64,000 bases of DNA from an uncultured Clostridiaceae bacterium (lineage in GTDB: Bacteria > Bacillota > Clostridia > TANB77 > CAG-508). The notes below the pieces were generated by a model. It had not been told where the DNA came from and did no database searches. It was given only the letters and a program-made list of their open reading frames with translations. The translations under genes and the position numbers were made by a program. The DNA is taken from the NCBI GenBank assembly GCA_947577025.1, contig CANPTO010000001.1, positions 62,001 through 126,000 of the forward strand. The letters are read 5' to 3'. Shown here one piece after another: positions 17,685 to 29,600 of the stretch (positions within the stretch are counted from its first letter, which is position 1; each line of letters starts with the position of its first letter).

Positions 17685-20600
17685 TTATCTATTTTGTATT
17701 ACTTTATAGAATTCATTTAAGTCTGTTGTTCTTATTCTTCCGTCTCCGCTTTCTCCTTCTACTTCTCCTGCTAAAGATTTATCTGTTACTAGGTCTAGTG
17801 CTCTTAATAGTATTGGATCTGTTATTACTTCTTCTTTTGACATGTGTCTTGTTAGTACGTTTAGGTCTGTTATTCTTACTCTTTCTTTGCCTTTTCCTTC
17901 AAAGTATACGTCACCTTTTACTACTATTTTGAATGTCATTACTTCGTTTCCTTTTACTGCTTTTAGTGTCATTTTGGTTTGTATCCTATCTGTTGGTTTT
18001 AATACATTTCCTTGTTCGTCTAACACTGTCATTGTACCATTTGATTCTAGGTTGTCAATAAATTGTTGTACTGTTGGGTTGTTTCCATATTTCGCTACTT
18101 TTGTATCGATAAATGGCTCGTTTATTGAGTATTGTGATCCTTGGAATTGTTTTAGTACATCATATATATTAACTCCATTTGAATATTTTCTTGATACTAC
18201 ATATAATGGGTCATAGCCTGATGGTGTATTTAGTATGTTTAGTACTATTTTGTCTTCTGTGCATTCTTCCTCTACTATTTGTATGTTTTTACTATTTGCT
18301 TTTCCTAGCTCGACATTTGTTATTACCATTTCTTTTCCTAATCCACTAAATGTTACATTTACTACTTTCATTTCTGAGTCTAGTATATAACCTTTTGGTG
18401 CATTTGTTTCTTTTATGATAATTTCGTTTTGTCCTGGTGTAGATGGCATGTATACATTTTCTATTATCATTTGTCCGTTTTCATTTGTTGATGCATGTAC
18501 TATTTCGCCGTTTACAAGTGATACATCAAATGTTGCACGTTCTTTTATTAGTTGACTTGTTTCTGAATCTATTTTGTTTATTACTAATGTGTATGGTTTA
18601 TCATTTGCTCCACCATTTGCTCCTACTTCATTTTTAATTTTTAATGCTACTTTGTTTCCTGGAACTTGTCCTTCTGGTAGTTCTTCGTATATTGTATTTT
18701 CGCCTTCTATTTCTGCTTTAGATATATATAGTGCTCCTTCTGCATTTTGTTCAAATGTTAATTTTACTTTTATGTCACTTCTGTCTAGAGCATATCCTTC
18801 TGGTGCTTTTATTTCATTTAATGTGTATGTATATACTCCTGCTTTTGTTGGTTTGTTAACATATAGGTAACCATTTCCTGTAGATTTAACTGTTTCTAAG
18901 TAATTTATGTTTTTAGTTTGCTCTTCGGTTAGTTTAAATACTGCTGTGTCTGATGTTATTGCTTTTTGGTTTACATCTACTTTTGTTATATCTAATGCGA
19001 AACTTCCTTCTGGTATTGCATTTTCGTTTCCTACTGATAATGTTATTAATTGGTCTCTTATTGCTAATACTTTTACTTTGTCTGTTTGATTTAATACTTT
19101 TACGTCATTTATTATTAGCTCATTCTTTTCATTTAGTATTATTGTTACTTCAAGTCTAACATTTTCTTTTAGTCCTTCATATCCATTTGGTGCTTTTACC
19201 TCTTGTAGTTCGAATGTGTATACTCCTTCTTTTTCTGGCATTGATATTGCGTCTTTTATAAGCATTCCTAAGTCGTTTGTTTGCTCATTTTGTATTATTG
19301 GTACTTTTACTTCTGTTTCTTTTTGTACTGTTTGTGTTTCGCCAGTTTCTGGGTTTACTTCTTCTTCATTTGTAATATATTTGTTTACCATATATAGGTT
19401 AAATTCTGCTGGGTTCTTAGTTATTATTGTATTGTTTGTTTTGTCTACTTTGTTTATTACTATGTCGTATATTCCTGATACCATTTCATTTACTGGTTTT
19501 AGTATTATTCTTTGGTTTTCCTCATCTAATTCGTATCCTACATTTGAGTCATATTCTCTTAGTTCTTTTGAGTATTTGTCTCTATTAAATTCAAGGAATT
19601 TTGTTTCACCTATTGCTTGGTATTTATCTGGTGCTGATTTTTCTACTATTTCTACTTTTATACGTCCATATCCAGCAAAGTTTTCTCTAACTATTATACC
19701 ATCTTTATTTGTTATTTCTGTCCATTCAGTTGTTTTCTCTCCATATTCTTGTGTTACTTTAATGTCAAATTCTACATCTGGTATGAAACATGGGTAGAAT
19801 GGGTCTGATTCATGGTGTTTTTCTATTACTAATGTATATGGTATGTCTTCATTTATTACTTTTAGCATTAGTTTTCTTTCTGGTAATTCACCATCTTCTG
19901 GTTTATTTGCATATACTAGGTTGCTTCCTTCTGTTGTAGCTTTGCTTAAGTAGATTTTTCCTTCTTCATCTTCTGCAAATTCTAGTAATATGTACATTTC
20001 TGCTTCACTTACTTTAAATCCTTTTGGTGCTTTTGTTTGTTTTAGTATATATCTGTAATTTCCGGCTTCTACTGGCATTTTTATTTTTAACATTTCGGCT
20101 CTACCAAGTTCATCTGTTGTTATTGTTGTTTCTTTTTCTGTTTGTGCATCTTTTAATATATATTCTGCTATTCCTGTTGTTACTTGATATAACTCTTTGT
20201 CTACACTTCTTATGTCAAATCCTATTTCATTGTCTTTTAATGTTAATTCACCTTCGTCTGCCTCTTTTTCGTTATATACTATTATGCTCATTACTTTGTT
20301 AGATGTTCTTGCAACTCTTACGTCTGCTACATTTCCTTTTACTTTTGCTCCTGTTATTATCATTTCTTCGTCTTCATTTTTCTCAAATGTTACTAAGAAC
20401 TCTACTTCGTCTTCTTGTATTTTGTTGTATCCTTTTGATGCTTTTGGTTGTGATAATACATATGTGTATTCTCCTTCTTTTGTTGGTGTTTTTATTCTGT
20501 TTACAACTATTCTACCATTTTCGTCTGTTTCTTGTTCTAACATTGGAACTCTTACTGAGCTCTTTTCTACTTCTTGTATTACTTCGCCTGTTTCTTCATC

Positions 20601-23600
20601 TAGTCTTTCTGTAACAGTTTCATGTTCTTCAATCATTTCTAACTTGATTTGTGAAGGGTTTTGTGCTATTAGTGCTCCGTTTTTTACGTCTGCATTATTT
20701 ATTACTATACTATATTCTCCTGCTACGGTTTCATCTACTGCTTTTAGGTATACCATTGTGAAGTCATCATTAAATGTACAGCCTGAATCTGTTGATTCTA
20801 TTACCATTTTTTGTGATGTTTCATATCTTATAAATCTTGTTGTTCTTGTTATTCCATCTAGTTTATATCCGTCTGGTGCTGCTAATTCTTTTATTGATAC
20901 TTCTATTAATCCATGTCCGCTAAAGTATGGACTTGTTATTATACCGTTTTCATCTGTTATGTCTGTCCATGTTGTACTTTCTTTTCCATATTCTTGTGTT
21001 ACATTTATTTCATATTTTGCTCCTGGAATTAGGTATGGATATGTTGTGTCTTCATGGTATTTTCCTATTTGTATTTGATAGTCTTTTGGTATTGGTGTTC
21101 TATAGTTCTTGATTTCCATTTGTAATATTCTTGAACCTGTTCCTGTTGGTACTTCTATTGTATCATAGTCTATTTCTACAACACCTACTCTATCTTCATT
21201 TGTCATTACTCGTTTTGATATTTTTTTGCTTCCATCTGGTCTTATTGTAATGTCATCTTTACTACTTAGTATTTTGCTTTCTGCTATATTTCCTGATGTG
21301 TCATATTGTACTGATAATATGATTTCATCTAACTCATCATATTCTTCTATTTTATCTTCTGTTAATGTGTATATTACTGTTTTTCCTGCATATGGTGTTC
21401 CTGCATCTGCTAGAGTGTATCCATTTTTGTCTGTTACTTTTGCGTCTTCTGCAAAGTCTGTTGGAGTTGCTACTCCATTTTGTACTATTGCTGATGTTAT
21501 ATGGAATTTTGCTCCTTCCATTTTTGCTTTTGTGTCTGCATCTATTTTTGTTATTTCAAAGTCTACTTGTGGTTTATTTTTTACTTTGATTGTTATTTCT
21601 CTGTTTATATTGTCTATGTCTACATCAAAGCCTCCATCGTCTACTTTTGATAATGTTACTTCTTTTGCTGTTTCATTATCTACTAACTCAAAGTCTGCAT
21701 GTATTTTTACTGTTCCTGATGTTTGGTTGTCATCATATACATATCCTGTTGCTGATTCTATTTGTTTGAATTTTATTGCTACATCGCCTTCTGCTGTTAT
21801 TCCGGTTACTCTTAATGCTCCTTTGTCAAATACTTTTAGGTTACCTGCTATTGTTCTTGTAACATCTTTTGTAACTCCTGTTAGGCTCTTGTTTGTGCTT
21901 CCTGTAGCTTCTTCTATTGCTTGAACTTGGAATATTGAACCATTTATTCTCATTCCTGAAACTGAGTCTTCTGTTAGAATTTTTACTGTGTATGCTTCAT
22001 TTATTGTTCCATTTCCAATAACTACTATCATGTGATGTGATTTTCCTGTATTTGATGTTAATGTTTCTTGTGCTCTTATCGAGTCATCTTTCATGCTTAT
22101 TATGTGTCCATATTCATCAAATTTTACTGTTACATTTATTGGGAATATTTGTGTATATCCTGTTGGAGGTGTTACTTCTGTGAAGGTATATTTTACTGTT
22201 TTATTTTGTTTTGATAGTCCTAAATCGAAGTATAGTAATCCGTCTTTTCCTGTTATTTTTGTTTTCTTTACTTCTGGTACTTCTGGAGTTTCTTCTCCTT
22301 CTGAACCTTCTGTTTGTGTACCTTCTGTTTCTTGTCCTTCTGCTTGTGGATCTACTGGGTCTACTACTTCATCTCCTGGGTTTTCTACTTTTTCTGCTGT
22401 TATTATATTTTCTGTTCCTTCTATTTCGTTTCCTTTAGAGTCTAGTTCTACCTCTCTTATTTCAAATTCTGCACCTTCTAATAATGCTCCAGTGTTTATA
22501 TCTTCTTTTTGCATTGTTAATTCTAGTTTAGTTTCATTTTTGAATGTTACTGTTACTGTTCCATGTTCTTCATCTACTACTACTGTCGCATAAGTATCAT
22601 TTGAGTTTCCTTTTAATTCTAGTGTGTATTCTTCTACTCCTTTTTCTACTTGTACTACTGTAGTATTGTTGTTGTTTTCTCTGTAGCCTTCTCCTATTGT
22701 TCTTTCTGTAATTGCTATGTTGATTATTCCTGTTTGTGTTTGGTTTTTAACTGTTGCTATACCATTTTTATTTGTTGTTATTGGTCCTTTGTTTTCACCA
22801 TTTATTGCTATATCATATGTTGTTCCTTCTATTCCTAAGCCTGCAAAGTTTGTGTCTTCATTTTTTACTATTACGTCATATGCATTGTCATTTGGTATTG
22901 TAAGTTTAATGTGTACTGGTACACTTCCTGCATATTTTATTTGTTTGTTTGTTGCAACTTCTACTCCTACTCCGCTTGGGTTGCTTAGTACATCGTATAG
23001 ATATATGCTTCCATCTTGTTTGTATGTTACTTGTATTACTACATCTTGTATTTTTCTGTAACTCTTAGCTGCTTGTATTTCTGATATTGTATATTTTACA
23101 ACTCTATTTGTTGTTTTTTCAACAAATGTGTCTACTACATCTACTGCTGTTCCATCACTATTTGTTACTACTGTTTTTTCACTTGCTTTTTTGCCTACTT
23201 CTTCTGTTTTTAACTTAAAGCTTACATCTTGCATTACAGTATTTGTTAATCCATCATATTTGTACATTCCTAGTTTTACGTCTTTTGGTTTGTTTGTTAC
23301 ATATAATGTTACTGCTTGTTTTCCTATATGATTTGATGGGTTCATTGTTGCTACATTTGTTCCATCTATTATACTGTAGTCTTCTATTTTTCCATTTGCA
23401 TTAAATCTAATTTTGAATTTCATTATTGTGTTATTTTCATAGTATCCTGGTATTACATTTGTTTGTTTTACTGTGTATATAACTTCTTCATTTGGATATG
23501 TTGTTCCTACATATGTTTGCATTATACCGTTTTTATCTGTTTGAACTCCTCCTGCAGCGCTATCTCCTTTATTGTTTTCTATTGTAAATGTTCCACCTTC

Positions 23601-26600
23601 TAGTTTTAATGTTGGATAGAATTTGTCTGATAATTCTATGCTTACGTCAAACCTTGGTTTATTTTTGATGTTTGCTACTAAGTCTACTTTTCTTAAACTA
23701 TTTACTCCCTGATCTACTGGTGCTGAGTTTAAGAATTGATAGTATGAACTGTCGCTCTTTGCACTTCTTATGCTTCCATTATTGTTGAATTGTACTATTA
23801 TGTCTAAGTTTTCTACTGGTATATATCCATTTGGCGCAGTTGTTTCTGATAATGTGTATTTTACTGCTCTTCCTGGATATACTTTTCCTAATGTTGTTAC
23901 TGTATTTGCTGCCATTGATACTCTTGTACCTGTTCCAGATACTAGGTCAAATGCTGCATTTAATCTCTTATTACTATCAAAGTAGTCTACTTTGTTTAGT
24001 TGTACATTAAATTTCCTGCTATATCTTATTGTTACTTGTATATTATTATTGCTCCAGCTTATATTTACTGCATTTACATCTCCGAATGCGTCTGTGCTCT
24101 TTGGTGTAACTGATGCTATTCTTCCGTTTTCATCATATGCTACATCTAGTATAACATTTCCTGGGTCAAAGTATCCTTCATATCCTGAACCATATGTGTA
24201 TGTGTCTAGTATATATCTGTTTAATGAGTCTGGTTTGCTTGCTCCCCAATATGTCCATCCTGTTCTTCCTGAACTTCCTGTTGTGTAATACATATCTGAA
24301 CTATACCTGTATTCATATGATGTTGATGTTACATCTGTTCCTCCTAGGTATGGGTTTATCCTTATTCCTGAAAGTCCTGCTCCACTTACTTCATCTATTA
24401 CTGTTGCTGTTATTGTTGTTATTGGTGCATATTCTACTATTATTTGTATTGTATGCTCATTTACACTTGCTTTTACAGTACTTGTAAATCCTGATTTTAT
24501 ATTTGTGCTTGACCTTTCATCTAGTACTTCTACACTTTCTACTTGTCCTAATTCATCATATTTTACTTTTAGTCTTGCAATTAAGTAATCTGATGAATGA
24601 TTAATATATCTTGGTAAGTATGTTTGATATTGTATTGGTGAGTTTGGTTCTGCATTTTCATATAGGTAGAATATTCTTTCTTTACTATCTACATTTTGTG
24701 CAAAATTATCTGCTTCTGTTGGTCCTACTGCTATTCTTGCTGCATTATCAATTGATGTTAAGTTTTTATTTGTTGTATATCCTGCACTGTATGTCCTTCC
24801 ATAGTAATAATCTGAGTGTGCATGTGGGTTTATATATCCTGATTTTACTATTTCACTGTCATTTGTATTGCTATCCCAGTAGTCTGTACTTAATGTATAG
24901 CTTCCTTGCAGACTTTGTTTTGTATATTTATCTACTGTTTGCATTTGTATTTGTAGCATTGGGTAATATCTAACTGTTATGTTTATTGTGTTTCTTGTAT
25001 GTGATACTTGTAAATATCTTCCATCTGCTATATATCCTATTTGTCTTGTGTCTCCACCTGGTGAGTGTAAGCTTGCTCCTGTTACTTTTCCTTCGTCATT
25101 AAATGTTACATCTATTAACATTGCATATGCTATTGATTGATATGCTGAGTCAAATTTGTCTGTTCCTATGTAGTATGATGATGGTGTTTGCTTTTGTACT
25201 AATCTTAATGTTCTTGTTCCTGCACCTTCTTCATATACTCCTATACTTTCTGTATCTTCTCCATGTGCTAGTGCTAAGTTTGTTCCTGTTGTTGTTGAAC
25301 CTGTTTGAAGTGCTACTCTGTATTTATTATCTGGAATATATGAGTCATATACTGTTGTGTATTTGCTTATTAAGTGTGCATCAAATTTTGCTGTTTCTAG
25401 TTTTTTGTTTGAGTCATATACATCTTCTACTGATAGGTGTATATATACCTCTTGACTAGGTTTGTTTTTAATTGTTGCTGCTATTTCAAAGTTGTCTTGA
25501 TTTATGCTATTTATGTCTATTTGTCCTGATACTACTTTTACTGGTTCGTCTGCAACCATTTTTCCTTGTGCATCATATGTTACCTCAAATATTACTACTT
25601 CATCAAGCCAATCATATCCTGTTGCTTTTTTAGTTTCTCTTATTGTATATTCTATTGTTTTGTTTGCTAATGTTTTGTCCATGTATGCTATTGCTATACC
25701 ATTTTGATTTGTTGTAACATTATCTACATCTAGTCTTACTTGTTTCTTTACAGTTTCTAGTAATTCATTTACTCTATCTTCTGTAGTTTCTCCTTTAGCT
25801 ATTAAATCATCTAGAACTTTTCTATTTGTTATGCTATTTACTTTTTGTTGCATTTGTGTTTTTGTAGCTTTTCCTAACTCTACTATTTTGTTTATTTTCT
25901 TATTGTTGTTTGTTTGCTCATTTATTTGATCTTCTTCTTCTGCTGATAATTTGTTGTCATTTTTAAGCTCTTCTATAAAGTTTTGTATTGCTACTGTTTG
26001 TTTTAAGTCTTCTATGTCTTCTCTGTTTATTTTTAGTCTATCTATTACTTGTAATAGGTAATCTTCTTCTGTTAATTCTGATGTTTTTAGTGTTAAGTCT
26101 CCTATTTCACTTTCTGTGTATTCACTTAAGTTGTCTTTTATAATTCTTGCTGTTATTTCGAAGTCTACTTTTGGTATTAGTATGTTCTCATCTTCTTCAT
26201 CTACTTTTGTTATTGTAAGTTTTAATTCTGGGTTATTTTTTATTTTAATGTTTACTTTAAACTTATCTGCACTTGTTAATTGTTCTGGAAGACTTACTTC
26301 TACTACATCTTCTCTTTTTGTTACTCTTGCATCTGTTATATATCCTAGTTCATTGAAGTCTACTTCTATTTCTGGATTTATTGCAAGTGTTTGGTATCTA
26401 GCTGCTGGGCTTAATTCTGTAATTGTGTATTTTACAGTTTTATTAAATCCACTTCTATCTAAGTCTGCTATTCCTATTCCGTTTGCGTCTGTTAATACTG
26501 ATTCATCTTTTGTATTTATGTCTGATTCTACTTTATATTGTGTTCCAGATAGTTTTATGTTTTCGTTTCTTCTGTCTACGTTTTCAATTTCAAATTGTAC

Positions 26601-29600
26601 TGCTGGGTTACTCTTTATTGTTAATTCTACTTTGAATTTTTCTACGTCTGTTCTTGTGTCTTCAATGTTATCTTCTTGAGCTGGAGGATTTTCTCCTTGC
26701 TCTTCATTGTTTTCTTCTTGATCTGGAAGTTTTTCTTTTTGTCCTGGAAGTTTTGCTTCTACTATTCCTTCTTTTTCTACTACTTCTACATTTGTTATAA
26801 ATCCTTTTTCATCAAAGTCTACATCTATTTGTGGAACTATTTCTATTGATTGATATTTAGGTGCTGGTTTTAGTTCTGTTATTGTGTATCTTACTCTTGT
26901 GTTGAATCCGCTTCTATCTAAGTGTGCTGTTCCTATTCCATTTGATGCTGTTACTACTGATTCGTCTTTTGTATTTATTGTAGATTCCACTTTATATGTT
27001 GTTCCTGCTAATTTTATAGTATTGTCTACTCTGTCTATGTTTTCAATTTCAAATTGTACTTCTGGATAACTTCTAATTGATATATTTACTATTCCTTTGT
27101 CGTTTCCATTGTAACCTTTGTGTGCATTTGTTGATGGACGTGTATGTGTTATTGTTACAAAGTCTATGTTTTCGTTTACATTTCCTAATAACTTAGCATC
27201 TACTATGTTTCTTTCTGCATCGAAGAATACTTCTATTTGGAATTCGTCTATACTTGCATATCCAACTCCTGGCATAATTTGTTTTACTGTGTATATTTCG
27301 CTTGTTTCAGTTCCAAATTTTCCTATATATGTAACTGCTTCACCATTTGGATCTGTTGTTACTTCTCTATTGTCATTTTCTGAAAGTGTTATTTTATATT
27401 TTGAACCTACTACATTTGCTCCTCCAAAATATGCTGTGTCTTTTATTGTAAATGGAACTCTTGGTTCTATATCTATTTTTATTGTTGCTTCTTTTCCATT
27501 TGTTGAAATTTTGTGAACTTCGCTTGTAAGTTCTTCTAAGCTTTCAATATTTCCTTCACTATCATATACTACCTTTATTTGTTGTTCTGGTATTGATTCA
27601 TAGTTATTTATTGCTGATGCATTTGTTTGTGTTATTTTATATGTTTGTGTTCCATCTGGTAATACATAACCTGATTGTAATTTTGTAGTTCCTTTTCCTG
27701 ATAGGTTTATTGTTGGTGTTAGTGCATATTCTATATTTGTAAGTTCTTTATTTGTTAGTGTATCTCTTGTTTGTACATTTAATACTAATGGGTCACATGG
27801 GTCTATATTTAATACTATGTCTATGTCATTTCCATCTATAGCATTTGTTTTCTCTATATTCCATATCGTTCCATATCCTTGTTGTCCTTTATTTGCTTCA
27901 TTTGTTAATGCACTTGCTACATTTCCATTTAAGTCAAAAATTATTTTTACTTGAATTGGGTATGGTAGTTTTTTGTAGTAATTTGCTACTTTTAGTGTAT
28001 TTATTGTATATGTTACTTCATAGTTTTCTATTTTATAGTTTGCTCCAACTTGTACTGATGTTTTTCCTTCTTTATCAGTTTTTGGTGTATTCTTTTGTGC
28101 TCCTTCAGTTGTAGATATACTAAATGTGTATCCTTCTATTGGAACTTGGTATTGAGAATCTTTTGTTGTTATTCCAAATTTAAATGTATCCATTTCGTAG
28201 TCAATTAAGTCTAGTGTAACACTTAGTTTGTATGTTCCATCTGATGTTACTATTGGTTGTGTATTAGATATTTTTGCTCTTGGTGTAGAGTATGAACCTT
28301 GCTCTAATTCACATGTTACAAGTCCTGTTATTGTATTTACTTCTGTTATTGTTAATACTTCTGTATAGTGGTTTATGTTGTATCCCATTGGTGCTTGTTT
28401 TTCTGTTACTTCTATTTTTGTTCCTTTACTTACTAGTATTCCTTCTAATTCTACATTGTCTCTTACATTTACGTCTCTTCTTACTAGTGTTGTTCCATCT
28501 GGTCTTGTTACTACTATGTCATATTTAGCTCCTGGTAATACTTCATCATATTTGTTTACTTTCTTTAAGTCTAATGAGAAGTTTCCTACGTCATCAAAGT
28601 TTGTAAATATGTCTAAGTATACATCACTTTCATATGCTACTTCACTTTCTCTTGAACTATATGTTTTATTTTTTAGAAGTCTATTTCCCCATGTTGCTTC
28701 TACGTTTGTAACTTCTACTATTGCTGTATTATCGTTTAGTCTGAATGTTATTTTTAGTGTTATGTCTGTATTGTCTATTATATTTCCTTTGTCGTCTACT
28801 TCGTTCATGTATAGGTAATCAACTCTTTCACCATTGTTTAGTTCGTCACCTTTTACTTTTATTCCTAATATTTCAAAGTATCCGTTTTGGTCTGTTATAT
28901 AATAGTCTCTATTGCTTACATTTCCTTCTTCGTCTGTTACTTCACGTATTTCATCTAGTGGTTTTCCATCTGCTCCTAGTAATGTTTCTGATGATAATTT
29001 TACTCTTACTCCAGATACTAAGAAGTCATTTGTATCCATTTTGTTTACGTGTAAGTTTAGTACTGTGTTTGCGCCTGTTTTACTGTTGTTTACATCATGG
29101 TATATAAGCTCTTTATTTTTAAGTTCTGCTCCTCTATACTCTCCATTTGCTGGGTCATATATATTTGGGCTACTATTTGCTATTTGATATCCTGAATCTG
29201 TTAGTTCTAATTCTATTACTTGTGGTGTTGTTGTTAATATATATCCTTTTAGTGTTGCTGTCTCTGTAATTGTTATTGTTATATTTTGTCCTCCACCTAC
29301 TATTCTTGTGTTATAGTTACCATTTGCATCTGTTAGTTTTCCTGCTAAGTATTTTACTTCTTCTCCGTCTGATTCCATTAATATGCTGTATTTAGCTCCT
29401 GCTATTCCTTTTTTCATATTGCTTCCATCTAACAGTGCTATTTTTAGGTTGTATGCATATGTTGGGTCTGGCTCTAATCCTAAGTCTACTTTTGCTGTGT
29501 CATATAAGAAGCCTTCTTCTAACATTTGATCAAAGCTTACATTTATAGTTGGTGTTGTATGGCTTACTTCTGATGCTGATATTGCATGTCCGTTTTCATC

